Below the pieces are notes generated by a model. That model had not been told where the DNA came from. It searched no databases and was given only the letters and a program-made list of their open reading frames with translations. The position numbers were made by a program, and so were the translations under genes. Positions 48,059-57,826 of a stretch of DNA of 64,000 nt are shown one piece after another. Origin of the DNA: Bacteroidetes bacterium HGW-Bacteroidetes-5 (lineage in GTDB: Bacteria; Bacteroidota; Bacteroidia; Bacteroidales; UBA932); assembly GCA_002842515.1 (NCBI GenBank), contig PHDC01000001.1, forward strand, positions 124,001 through 188,000, read 5' to 3'. Each line of letters starts with the position of its first letter. Positions within the stretch are counted from its first letter, which is position 1.

Positions 48059-51000
48059 ATGAGAAAAATCACCCTCTCTATATTAACCCTTAGCTTATTC
48101 GTTGTTTGTAATTTCACATTTGCCCAAAAAGTTGAGATCTTCCGTTTTTTACCAATTGCAGATACTTTGCAGAAAGTGCTTAAAAACAGCGCTTTCGTTG
48201 TGGGTAAAATTAAACTGGACTCTGTTGTTACATCCGACAAATCAATTAGCCTATTTTTCAACTCTGCACTTTCCGAGTATCCGTTCAGAGAAGAGAGCAC
48301 CAACTATTTGTACACTAGGGTATCATCTATGCTGCCTGTGGAGCTCAGTGGGTATAACATAAAGTTAATTTCAAATGGATCTGCAATTGAAGAGATGATT
48401 CCCCCTCTTTATAGCAGTAAAGAGAGTACAAAAAAACCACGTGAGATTAAATCTGCCCTAAAAAAACTTGATAAAAAGGAGAGCCTGGTTACCAATAACT
48501 CAAAACCATACCTTATAACCAACGGGCTTCAAAAACGCCATCTTGCTATATGGCAGAGTCACGGCTACTACTTTGAACAGAAGCTTTTAAGATGGGAGTG
48601 GCAGAGAGCAAGAATATTTCAAACAGTAGAAGATCTCTACACTCAATCGTATGTTGTTCCATTTCTGGTACCAATGCTTGAGAATGCAGGAGCAGCGGTT
48701 ATGCTTCCAAGAGAGAGAGATGTACAGCTGAATGAGGTAATTGTAGATAATGACACTCCTTTCTCCGGATATAGTGAATTTAGCGAAGATAATAGTTGGA
48801 TGAACTCCGGTATACCGGGATTTGCTAACCCGAATAGTCAATATTTGAGCGGAGAAAATCCATTTACAATGGGTAGCAGCCGTTTGTCTACAACGAAAAA
48901 AAAGGGGAGTGTGAGTTATGCGAAATGGACTCCTCAAATTCCTCAGAGCGGGGAGTATGCTGTCTATGTATCCTATCAAACTCTTCCATACAGCACTTCA
49001 CAGGCAAAATATATTGTCAAGCATACAGGTGGTGAGACCTCTTTTACCGTTAACCAAAAGATGGGAGGAGGTACCTGGATATATCTGGGAACCTTCACAT
49101 TTAAAGAGGGGCAAGATTCGGGACAGTATGTGTCACTCTCCAATTTAACTGAAAAAAATGGAGAGATTGTTTCTGCCGACGCAGTAAAATTTGGAGGAGG
49201 TATGGGCAATATAGCGCGTAAACCATCTGAATTTGGTTATGAACCTAACAGGAAAAGCTCATCTAATGAACCCATTACAAAAGTTGTACTGGATTTGGAT
49301 GTCAATCCGCAAATCAGCAACTACCCAAGATTTACCGAGGGTGCAAGATACTGGCTTCAATGGGCAGGCTTTAACGATACAATTTATTCGCCCAACAAAA
49401 ACGCAAATGACTATAACGACGACTATATGTCCCGGGGAAGATGGGTAAATGTAATTAGCGGAGGATCCGACAAAAACCCACAAGAGAGAGGATTAAATAT
49501 TCCTGTAGATTTAGCATTTGCTTTCCACACAGACGCCGGAACAACTCTCAATGACTCAATTATAGGAACATTAGGTATATACACCAGATTTTCTAACGAC
49601 TCTGACAAATTCCCGGACGGATCTCCAAGGTTTCACTCCAGATACCTTACAGATCTTATACAGACTCAGATTGTTGATGACATCAAAGCTCTCTACGATC
49701 CTATATGGCAAAGAAGAGGTATTTGGGACAGATCCTACTCTGAATCACGGTCACCTAAGGTGCCTACAATGCTTCTGGAGCTGCTGTCACATCAGAATTT
49801 TGCAGATATGCGCTACGGACTTGATCCAGACTTTAGGTTTAACGTAAGTCGTTCTATATACAAAGGTATGCTGAAGTTTATCAGCCAAGAGTCCGGAATC
49901 CCTTATATAATTCAACCATTGCCTGTTAATGGACTCATAAGCTCCTTTAGTAACGACACTCTTACACTTCGCTGGAGTTCAGTTGAGGATCCTCTTGAGC
50001 CCACTGCCAAACCTGACAGATTTATTGTATACACAAGAGTTGATGGAGGCGGATTTGATAACGGGGTGGTCGTTAATAATCAATTTCATCAATTGATACC
50101 TGAAAAAGGGAGAATATACAGCTTTAAGATATCTGCTCTGAATGGAGGTGGCGAGAGTTTTCCCTCTGAGATTGTTTCTGCATATAAAGCCCCTTTTGAA
50201 AAGGGTAAAGTATTAATAATAAATGGCTTTGATAGAGTATCAGCACCATACTCATTTGCTTCAAAAGATAGTTCAATTGCCGGTTTCTTTGATCATATTG
50301 ATGGAGGTGTTCCATATATCAAAGACATCTCGTTTATAGGGCGTCAATATGAGTATAGAAGAGATATTCCTTGGATGGATGATGATTCTCCGGGATTTGG
50401 TTCATCTTATGCAGATTACGAAACAAAAGTTATAGCCGGTAACACTTTTGACTATCCTTATGTACACGGAAAAGTCTTTGCAAAAGCTGGTTACTCATTT
50501 GTATCAATGAGCAGAGATGCTCTCCTTAACAACAAAATTGATAATTCGGAGTACTTCATCACCGACATAATTTTAGGAAAACAGATGAAAACTAAAATAG
50601 GAAGGGGTGTAAAAGATGGAAGGTTTGAAACATTTCCTGCCCATTTAAGAGATTTCATCTCTGATTATACAACTTCAGGAGGAAATCTACTCGTTTCGGG
50701 TGCTAATGTCGCAACTGACCTTTGGGACAATATCGACACTGCCAGAGTTTCTAAAAACTTTGCTACAGAGGTACTTAAATACCAATGGAGAACAAATAAT
50801 GCCAGTAAAACCGGTGAGGTAAAGGCTGTCCAGTCTCCTTATAATTTTACAGGGAGATATAGTTTTCATACACTACCAAACGAATATGTATATTGTGTAG
50901 AAGCTCCGGATGGAATAGAGCCCGTTGGGAAAGATGCCTGGACAATATTCAGATATGCAGATAACAACATCTCTGCGGGTGTAGCGTACAGCGGAAGTTA

Positions 51001-51103
51001 TAAATCGGTTGTGTTAGGATTTCCTGTCGAGACACTTAAAGAGGAGATTCAGATATTTAACCTGATAAATTCCGTTATACTCTTCTTTAAAGGTGTTCGT
51101 TAG
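48059..51103 (+). CDS. Large exported protein: amidase-like region with golvesin/xanthan-lyase-type domain and FN3-like segment
   Basis: Signal peptide; WTPQIPQSGEYAVYVSYQTLPYSTSQAKYIVKHTGGETSFTVNQKMGGGTWIYLGTFTFKEG (golvesin-like); AFAFHTDAGTTLNDS...TMLLELLSHQNFADMRYG (amidase-like). Confidence 0.7.
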   Translation: MRKITLSILTLSLFVVCNFTFAQKVEIFRFLPIADTLQKVLKNSAFVVGKIKLDSVVTSDKSISLFFNSALSEYPFREESTNYLYTRVSSMLPVELSGYNIKLISNGSAIEEMIPPLYSSKESTKKPREIKSALKKLDKKESLVTNNSKPYLITNGLQKRHLAIWQSHGYYFEQKLLRWEWQRARIFQTVEDLYTQSYVVPFLVPMLENAGAAVMLPRERDVQLNEVIVDNDTPFSGYSEFSEDNSWMNSGIPGFANPNSQYLSGENPFTMGSSRLSTTKKKGSVSYAKWTPQIPQSGEYAVYVSYQTLPYSTSQAKYIVKHTGGETSFTVNQKMGGGTWIYLGTFTFKEGQDSGQYVSLSNLTEKNGEIVSADAVKFGGGMGNIARKPSEFGYEPNRKSSSNEPITKVVLDLDVNPQISNYPRFTEGARYWLQWAGFNDTIYSPNKNANDYNDDYMSRGRWVNVISGGSDKNPQERGLNIPVDLAFAFHTDAGTTLNDSIIGTLGIYTRFSNDSDKFPDGSPRFHSRYLTDLIQTQIVDDIKALYDPIWQRRGIWDRSYSESRSPKVPTMLLELLSHQNFADMRYGLDPDFRFNVSRSIYKGMLKFISQESGIPYIIQPLPVNGLISSFSNDTLTLRWSSVEDPLEPTAKPDRFIVYTRVDGGGFDNGVVVNNQFHQLIPEKGRIYSFKISALNGGGESFPSEIVSAYKAPFEKGKVLIINGFDRVSAPYSFASKDSSIAGFFDHIDGGVPYIKDISFIGRQYEYRRDIPWMDDDSPGFGSSYADYETKVIAGNTFDYPYVHGKVFAKAGYSFVSMSRDALLNNKIDNSEYFITDIILGKQMKTKIGRGVKDGRFETFPAHLRDFISDYTTSGGNLLVSGANVATDLWDNIDTARVSKNFATEVLKYQWRTNNASKTGEVKAVQSPYNFTGRYSFHTLPNEYVYCVEAPDGIEPVGKDAWTIFRYADNNISAGVAYSGSYKSVVLGFPVETLKEEIQIFNLINSVILFFKGVR

Positions 51104-51188
51104 TCTGTCTATTTGTCAGATTATTGTCACTTTTAATATTTGGTACATCTTTTGACCTGATTACTGCATAAATTTAAAATTATAAGTT

Positions 51189-53237
51189 ATGCATAAAGGA
51201 ACAATTGGCGTTACAACCGAGAACATCTTCCCAATCATTAAGAAATTCCTCTACTCAGACCACGAAATCTTTTTAAGAGAGCTGGTTTCTAATAGTGTAG
51301 ATGCAATTCAAAAGGTCAAAGCTCTCTCCTCAAGCGGAGAGTTTAAAGATGAACTCGGAGATCTTCGAATTAAAATATCTTCTGACGAAAAGAAGAGTAC
51401 AATTACTGTAAGTGATAACGGCATAGGAATGACCGAGGAGGAGGTGCAAAAGTATATAAATCAGATTGCGTTTTCCAGTGCCGGAGAGTTCCTCGATAAA
51501 TATAAAGACCAGTTAAACAACATTATCGGCCATTTTGGATTGGGTTTTTACTCCTCTTTTATGGTTGCAAAAAAGGTTGAAATTCAGACGCTATCCTGGA
51601 GAGAGGGGGCAGAGCCTGTTAAGTGGAGTTGTGAAGGGACCCCGGAATATCAGATTACTAAAGGTAAACGCAAAGAGAGGGGTACAGATATTATTCTTTA
51701 TTTGGACGATGACTCTAAGGAGTATGCCCAGGAGTCAAAGATTAACTACCTTCTAAACAAGTATTGTCGTTTTCTGCCTATTGAGATTGCATTCGGCAAA
51801 GAGAAGGAGTGGAAAGAGGGAAAAGAGATAGAGCTTGACAGAGATAAGATTATTAATGATACAACACCACTTTGGACAAAAAAACCGTCAGATCTTAAAG
51901 AGAGTGATTATATGGAGTTTTATCGAAAACTCTATCCGGCGCAGGAAGATCCTCTATTTTATATACATCTTAATGTAGACTATCCTTTCACGCTTACCGG
52001 TATACTCTATTTTCCAAAAATCAAAGATAAAGTTGAGGTTTCAAGAAACAAGATTCAGCTTTACTGTAATCAGGTTTATGTAACAGACTCGGTTGAGAGC
52101 ATTGTTCCGGATTTTCTTACTCTGCTTCACGGTGTGATTGACTCCCCGGATATACCTCTTAATGTATCCAGAAGCTATCTCCAATCTGACGCAAATGTTA
52201 AAAAGATATCAAATCATATTACCAAAAAAGTTGCTGACAGACTTGAAGATCTCTTTAAAAATGAGAGAGAAAAACTAGAAGAGAAGTGGGATAATCTCAA
52301 ACTGTTTATAGAGTACGGAATGCTTTCAGACGAGAAGTTCAGTGAAAGGGCAGAGAAGTTTGCTCTGCTGAAAAGCTCTGACGAAAAGTTTTTCAGTTAT
52401 GATGAGTACAGAAAACTTATAGAGCCAAACCAGACAGACAAAAACAAGAGATTAGTATATCTCTACTCTACAAGTAAGCAGGATCAGTATTCGTACATCG
52501 AGAGTGCGAAAAGTCGCGGCTACGATGTGCTTCTATTCGATAGTCAGCTGGATGCTCATTTTGTAAACCATCTTGAGAGCAAATTTAAAGAGTCAACATT
52601 TGCAAGGGTAGACTCAGATCATATTGACAAACTGGTGCTTAAAGAAGATCGCTCGCTGCCAGATATCTCTGCAGATGAGATGAGTGATATTACAAACGCA
52701 TTTGAAGCAGTGCTCCCATCGGGGCCACATTACAGCTTAACTGTAGAAAATCTGGGCGAAAATGACGGTGCCGTTCTTATAACTCAATCGGAGTTTATGA
52801 GACGTTACCGGGAGATGTCTGCTCTTGGAGGGGGGATGAACTTTTATGGATCACTTCCGGAATCCTACAATATCTCGATTAATAATAATCACCCCATCAT
52901 AGCTAAGATATTTGAGGATAAGAGAGAAAAACTTAACGAAAGCATTAATGAACTCTCTAAAAAGATTGAGGAGCCTAAATCTCGGTTAGATGAGATAAAG
53001 GCGAAAATAGGCAGCAAAAAGGCAGATGAGATTGATACTGCAGATAAAGATGAAAAAGAGAGACTGGAAGAGGAGCTTCGTAATATAAATGAGCAACGGA
53101 AAGCACTTCTAACAAAGTATGGAAAAGATAGTGAACTAATTAAGCAGGTTTGCGATCTTGCTCTATTATCAAACGGAATGTTAAAGGGTGAGGAGCTCAG
53201 TAGCTTCATAAAGAGGAGTCTCTCTCTAATAAGATAG
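51189..53237 (+). CDS. htpG: Molecular chaperone HtpG (Hsp90)
   Basis: FLRELVSNSVDAIQKVK; VSDNGIGMTEEEV; IGHFGLGFYSSFMVA. Confidence 0.97.
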   Translation: MHKGTIGVTTENIFPIIKKFLYSDHEIFLRELVSNSVDAIQKVKALSSSGEFKDELGDLRIKISSDEKKSTITVSDNGIGMTEEEVQKYINQIAFSSAGEFLDKYKDQLNNIIGHFGLGFYSSFMVAKKVEIQTLSWREGAEPVKWSCEGTPEYQITKGKRKERGTDIILYLDDDSKEYAQESKINYLLNKYCRFLPIEIAFGKEKEWKEGKEIELDRDKIINDTTPLWTKKPSDLKESDYMEFYRKLYPAQEDPLFYIHLNVDYPFTLTGILYFPKIKDKVEVSRNKIQLYCNQVYVTDSVESIVPDFLTLLHGVIDSPDIPLNVSRSYLQSDANVKKISNHITKKVADRLEDLFKNEREKLEEKWDNLKLFIEYGMLSDEKFSERAEKFALLKSSDEKFFSYDEYRKLIEPNQTDKNKRLVYLYSTSKQDQYSYIESAKSRGYDVLLFDSQLDAHFVNHLESKFKESTFARVDSDHIDKLVLKEDRSLPDISADEMSDITNAFEAVLPSGPHYSLTVENLGENDGAVLITQSEFMRRYREMSALGGGMNFYGSLPESYNISINNNHPIIAKIFEDKREKLNESINELSKKIEEPKSRLDEIKAKIGSKKADEIDTADKDEKERLEEELRNINEQRKALLTKYGKDSELIKQVCDLALLSNGMLKGEELSSFIKRSLSLIR

Positions 53238-53298
53238 TATTCGCTCCATAGTAATTTTATTGACTAAAGTTATTGATATATAAGTAGTTTGTAAGATT

Positions 53299-53336
53299 TC
53301 TCCTTAAAGCTTTTCATAAGTTTTAAGGAGATTTTT
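53299..53336 (+). terminator. Rho-independent terminator of htpG
   Basis: TCTCCTTAAAGCTT-TTCAT-AAGTTTTAAGGAGA-TTTTT, 14-bp stem with one G-U. Confidence 0.85.
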
Positions 53337-53440
53337 AATATTAACGACACTGTTTGTTAAGAATTTATTAAGAGAAGTACTAAATCGAATTTCTTTTCGC
53401 AAAATTTGCACTCCAAAATAAACTTTATAGACAGTATATA

Positions 53441-54091
53441 ATGAAAATAGACAGATTTTTCCAGTTTTTTGTTGTTAAAGAGAGAAAGTTTTATCCTCTT
53501 TTTATTGAACAGGCACAGATTATTAAAGAGTCAGCTCTATTGCTAAAGAGGTTATTTGAAGAGAGTAACCGAGATACTCAATGGGAGATTTATCGTGAAA
53601 TTAAATCAAATGAGACGAAGTGCGACAGAGTTACTTCAATCATTTACGAAGAGCTAAACAGAACAATGATTACCCCTTTTGACAGGGAAGATATTCACCT
53701 ATTGGCATCAAAAACAGATACTTTTCTGGATTTTATTCACGATTCGGCTAGAAAACAGGTTATGTACTCCCCAAAAGTTACTCACAAAGATTTGACAACT
53801 ATTGTTGATTCAATTTGTGAGTTATCGGAGTTGATCTTGAAAATTATGCAAAATCTTGAGTTTATTCCAAAAAAAGGGGAGGTGATTACAGATGATTGTA
53901 AGGCAATAAAGCAAATAGAACATTCAGTAGACGAAGTATTTGAAAACTTCATATGTTATCTTTTCGAGAATGAAAAAGATGCTATTGAGTTGGTAAAAAG
54001 TAAAAACATAGTTCAAGCTCTTGAGGACTCTACAGATAAGGCAAAAGATGTAAGTGATATTATACGTTCTATAATTATTAAGCTTGCCTAA
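53441..54091 (+). CDS. DUF47 family (PhoU-like) protein
   Basis: RFFQFFVVKERKFYPLFIEQAQIIKESALLLKRLFEE; adjacent Pit transporter. Confidence 0.9.
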   Translation: MKIDRFFQFFVVKERKFYPLFIEQAQIIKESALLLKRLFEESNRDTQWEIYREIKSNETKCDRVTSIIYEELNRTMITPFDREDIHLLASKTDTFLDFIHDSARKQVMYSPKVTHKDLTTIVDSICELSELILKIMQNLEFIPKKGEVITDDCKAIKQIEHSVDEVFENFICYLFENEKDAIELVKSKNIVQALEDSTDKAKDVSDIIRSIIIKLA

Positions 54092-54103
54092 AACTCTACT
54101 ATT

Positions 54104-55129
54104 ATGCTTATTATTGTAATTGCCGGGGTTTTAATTGCTCTTATTTTTGATTTCTTAAATGGTATGAATGATGCCGCAAATTCAATTGCGACAATAGTAT
54201 CAACCAGGGTTTTATCTCCTGGAGCGGCTGTTCTGTGGGCTGCTTTTTGGAATTTTGCTGCCTTTTTTATCTTTGGAGTAAGCGTTGCGAAAACAATGGG
54301 AAAGGGCATTATTGAGCCTGATGTGGTAAACGAATATTTGATTCTATCGGCGCTAATCGGTTCTGTTGTCTGGGTTTATGTTTGTACACACTTTGGATTG
54401 CCAATAAGTGTTTCACACGCATTAATAGGGGGAATGATTGGTCCTGCATTGTTTATTAATGGAACAACAGCTCTAATATCCTCCGGAATTTTTAAGATTG
54501 CGATTTTTATAGTTCTCTCCCCACTTATAGGAATGATTTTAGGATTTTTAATAATGAGTCTCACTCTTTTCCTATTTAGAAAAAGGCATCCTGTTAAGGT
54601 AGAGGGTACATTTAAAATTTTACAACTCTTCTCCAGTGCTGTGTTTAGTCTCGGACACGGAGGTAACGATGCTCAAAAAACGATGGGAATAATTGCAATT
54701 CTTCTCTTTAGTGTTGCCGGCTCTAATGAGTTCATCTCAAATAATCTATATGATATAGAAAAGGGATTTCACGTTCCCGGATGGCTTACAATCACCTGTT
54801 ATGCAGTGATTTCTCTTGGAACTATCACAGGGGGATGGAGGGTAATTAAAACTCTTGGAGATGGTCTTTCAAAATTGAAGCCTATTCACGGATTCAGTGC
54901 CGAAACTGCAGGAGCCTGTACATTAATCGGTACAGCTGTATTAGGAATTCCGGTTAGTACAACACACACAATAACCGGTTCTATAATCGGAGTTGGAATG
55001 ACTAAGGGATTCGCCTCAATCAAATGGAAAACAGCAAAAAAAATAGTTTCTGCCTGGGTATTAACGATTCCTGCTACAATGGTTATCTCCGGAATAATTT
55101 ATGTGATCTTGCATAATTTTATTAAATAA
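54104..55129 (+). CDS. Inorganic phosphate transporter, Pit family
   Basis: FDFLNGMNDAANSIATIVSTRVLSPGAAVLWAAFWNFAAFF; SLGHGGNDAQKTMGII; GIPVSTTHTITGSIIGVG. Confidence 0.94.
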   Translation: MLIIVIAGVLIALIFDFLNGMNDAANSIATIVSTRVLSPGAAVLWAAFWNFAAFFIFGVSVAKTMGKGIIEPDVVNEYLILSALIGSVVWVYVCTHFGLPISVSHALIGGMIGPALFINGTTALISSGIFKIAIFIVLSPLIGMILGFLIMSLTLFLFRKRHPVKVEGTFKILQLFSSAVFSLGHGGNDAQKTMGIIAILLFSVAGSNEFISNNLYDIEKGFHVPGWLTITCYAVISLGTITGGWRVIKTLGDGLSKLKPIHGFSAETAGACTLIGTAVLGIPVSTTHTITGSIIGVGMTKGFASIKWKTAKKIVSAWVLTIPATMVISGIIYVILHNFIK

Positions 55130-55135
55130 TTGTAC

Positions 55136-56281
55136 CTACTGATAGTAACCGATATCTTCTACCATTTTATGTAGCATCTCAATTCTCTGTGAAGAAACTT
55201 TAGGAGCTAGAGAACAGGCAGTACTGAGAATAAAACCCCTACCCTTCATTCCGGTTTCAATTATTTTTTTAACATCATCGTACGCTTTTATATCATCTGC
55301 GAATAGAAGTGTATTAACGGAGTCTATGTTACCTTTAATAAACATTGAGTCTCCAATTCTGGAAAAAGCATTTGCAAGGTCTACATTTCCTACCGGTTCC
55401 GGATCCAGACACTCAAGACCGGATGAGCCGGAGTCTCTCATAAGTTCAAGTCGATCATCAATATGACCACAAGTGTGGATGTATGTAAATTTGCCTTTGG
55501 CTTTGATTCTTGATATTATTATACTTTCGAATGGTAGAACAAATTCCGAGTAGTGCTCCGGAGAGATAAACCCCATTCCGGCAAAAGGAGAGGATATTTT
55601 AATCGCATCTATACCACAATCACACATTTTTTCCGCGAGATCTGCAATGTTTTCTGTGAATTTTTCAAGAATTTTCTTGCATTTTTCCGGATTCATAATT
55701 AACGAAATAAGTCCCTGTTCGTATCCTAAAAGATCCAGCAGATAATCGAATGGGGATGTAATCTCACCGTGAATTGAGTATTTGTCACCTACAAGCTCCC
55801 TTAAATATCCGAATATTTCAAATGGATACTGTGGGTCTACTTTAAAATAGAGATCTTGAGATACAGGAATATAGTCAATAAAATCGGGTACATCCCTTGA
55901 CAAGTCAATATCGTCGATTAATTTTTTCTCTATCTTATTGTTATATTTTACCATTGGCAGGTCGTTCCAGGAGTGTATCTCAGTACGATCTTTGAACACC
56001 ACCTCCTCTTTTCCCTCCTCAATTTTTCTTATGGAGAGAATCTCATCTCTCCACTGTGGAGAGTGTCCGTGCAGGCTTACAAGAATTCCATCAAAGGAGA
56101 ATCTCTCGCATAGATCTGCCAATCCAACAGAAAAAAGTCTTCCATCATACCAGAACTCAGCCGGTGAGGGTTTTAGTTGCTGCATCATTGCGCCAATACT
56201 AAACTGGCACATCAGAGGCACTCTGTCCGGCTTACGCAAAGACATTGCCTCAATTACTCTCTCTCTGGGTGTCATTTTCAT
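55136..56281 (-). CDS. UroD/MtaA-like methylcobamide methyltransferase family protein
   Basis: MKMTPRERVIEAMSLRKPDRVPLM; zinc-type motif YIHTCGHID plus C-terminal STACSLAPKVSSQRI; clustered with corrinoid protein. Start set at internal Met; ORF opens at 56308. Confidence 0.82.
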   Translation of the reverse strand: MKMTPRERVIEAMSLRKPDRVPLMCQFSIGAMMQQLKPSPAEFWYDGRLFSVGLADLCERFSFDGILVSLHGHSPQWRDEILSIRKIEEGKEEVVFKDRTEIHSWNDLPMVKYNNKIEKKLIDDIDLSRDVPDFIDYIPVSQDLYFKVDPQYPFEIFGYLRELVGDKYSIHGEITSPFDYLLDLLGYEQGLISLIMNPEKCKKILEKFTENIADLAEKMCDCGIDAIKISSPFAGMGFISPEHYSEFVLPFESIIISRIKAKGKFTYIHTCGHIDDRLELMRDSGSSGLECLDPEPVGNVDLANAFSRIGDSMFIKGNIDSVNTLLFADDIKAYDDVKKIIETGMKGRGFILSTACSLAPKVSSQRIEMLHKMVEDIGYYQ

Positions 56282-56910
56282 AAAATATATTTTTCTCTGT
56301 AAAGACATTTATCATCTCTACACAAATAACAATCGTATTTGTGAAATCTAACATCTGACCCAATTGCCACAGCACCACTAATAGATTTAACAGGGGTCAT
56401 TAAAAATGAATCTGTAAGCTGAACACCACAAGGATTGGGAGGAAGGTAAGAGAAAAGGGCGCCTTGATCTTTAGTGCTCCACTCACAGTAGCCGGGGCTA
56501 TATCTGTTTGAGTACTTCATAGATAGTGATTCTGCGTGAGCTGCAATTTTCATATGGAGAGAATCTGCTGCCAGCTCAGTATATTCTGAAGCTAAAAGAT
56601 CTGATAGAAAATAGAGCAGTGGATCGCCTCTATATCTATCTTGAAGCTCCACATATCCTTTACCCAAAGTTACAACGAAAATAGAAAATAACTCTGCTTT
56701 CTTAAAATAGCCCGAAATTCGTTTTCCCATATCCAGCTTGACCTCACTTGCAGGTAAATTAACAAAGCCCCCAATGGCTTCAATAGATGAAAATGAATTG
56801 ATCAGGTGATTTATCTCCTCTTCAAATCCGGTACCGGTCTTAAGTTGAAACTCCTTTAAATTCAGTTTAAGATCTGAGACAAAAAAAGAGTATTTGAAAA
56901 AATTTCTCAT
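56278..56910 (-). CDS. MetH activation-domain-like protein (stand-alone)
   Basis: LGKGYVELQDRYRG...LLASEYTELAADSLHMKIAAHAESLSMKYSNRYSPGYCEWSTKDQGALFSYLPPNPCGVQLTDSFLMTPVKSISGAVAIG; C-terminal CYLCRDDKCLYR. Confidence 0.8.
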   Translation of the reverse strand: MRNFFKYSFFVSDLKLNLKEFQLKTGTGFEEEINHLINSFSSIEAIGGFVNLPASEVKLDMGKRISGYFKKAELFSIFVVTLGKGYVELQDRYRGDPLLYFLSDLLASEYTELAADSLHMKIAAHAESLSMKYSNRYSPGYCEWSTKDQGALFSYLPPNPCGVQLTDSFLMTPVKSISGAVAIGSDVRFHKYDCYLCRDDKCLYREKYIL

Positions 56911-57818
56911 TAAGCGAAATGATTCGTTAAAGATGAGATTTTATCATACTCTCCAATTACTATAATCTCAGATTTTTCAAGAGGATTGTTATATGGAATT
57001 ATCTCAACTTTCCCATTTTCGGCTCTAAGAGCAAGAGTTTCATTTTTATCGTTGAGTATGTATCCTTTTGCTTTGAAACATCCGGCTAATAGAGGCGTTA
57101 ATTTTGTAATCTCCTCTTCACTATAATTTCTATCTGAAGTAAGTACTCTGGTAGTGAAATAGTTTTCATCCTGTAATTCGAAATCTTCAGATGAGATAAT
57201 ATTTATCTCCTCTTTCGGAATATCGGAGTAGGTCGTCGGGATAATATCTGCAAATGGATTAATATTTGATATCCAGGACTCAATCTTTTTAAAGTTGTAA
57301 CTCTCAATAATCTCCTCAGGAGATTCAAGTCTATTAAGTTTGTCGTATTTGTTTAATATTACTGTATCTGCGTGCTTAATCTGATTGCGAGTGTTTTTGA
57401 GAAAAGTTACTTCGTGATAGAATCTTGAAGCATCCACAACTACATATAATTTAGATAGATACAAAAGTTTTTCCAATAGTGGAGATTCAAGAAGTTTAAT
57501 AATTTTTAACGGATCTGAAAGCCCGGAAGTTTCAATAAAGATAATTTCGGGTTTTTCTCTTTCAATAAAATTGGAAAGGTTTGGTATAAAGTCCTCTGAT
57601 TGTGACAAGCAGATATGTGAACCTCTGCTTACCTCCATAAGTGAGAACTCAATATTGCTTTGATTTAAAAACTCTGATTCAATCCTAGAGAGACTAAACT
57701 CGTTCTGGATAAGGCCAATTCTCTTTTTAGAACCTAATCGGTCAAGAATGATTTTTAAAAAAGTAGTTTTTCCACTTCCTAAAAACCCAAATAAAAGATA
57801 TAGTGGAACTGATTTCAT
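56910..57818 (-). CDS. CobW/G3E family GTPase
   Basis: LYLLFGFLGSGKTTFLKIIL Walker A; FIETSGLSDPLKI; NKYDKL. Confidence 0.88.
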   Translation of the reverse strand: MKSVPLYLLFGFLGSGKTTFLKIILDRLGSKKRIGLIQNEFSLSRIESEFLNQSNIEFSLMEVSRGSHICLSQSEDFIPNLSNFIEREKPEIIFIETSGLSDPLKIIKLLESPLLEKLLYLSKLYVVVDASRFYHEVTFLKNTRNQIKHADTVILNKYDKLNRLESPEEIIESYNFKKIESWISNINPFADIIPTTYSDIPKEEINIISSEDFELQDENYFTTRVLTSDRNYSEEEITKLTPLLAGCFKAKGYILNDKNETLALRAENGKVEIIPYNNPLEKSEIIVIGEYDKISSLTNHFA

Positions 57819-57826
57819 ATAAGAGT

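Noticed and set aside
55136-56281. HemE (uroporphyrinogen decarboxylase) for heme synthesis
   Set aside because: HxC...C ligand pattern and corrinoid neighbours point to a methyltransferase.
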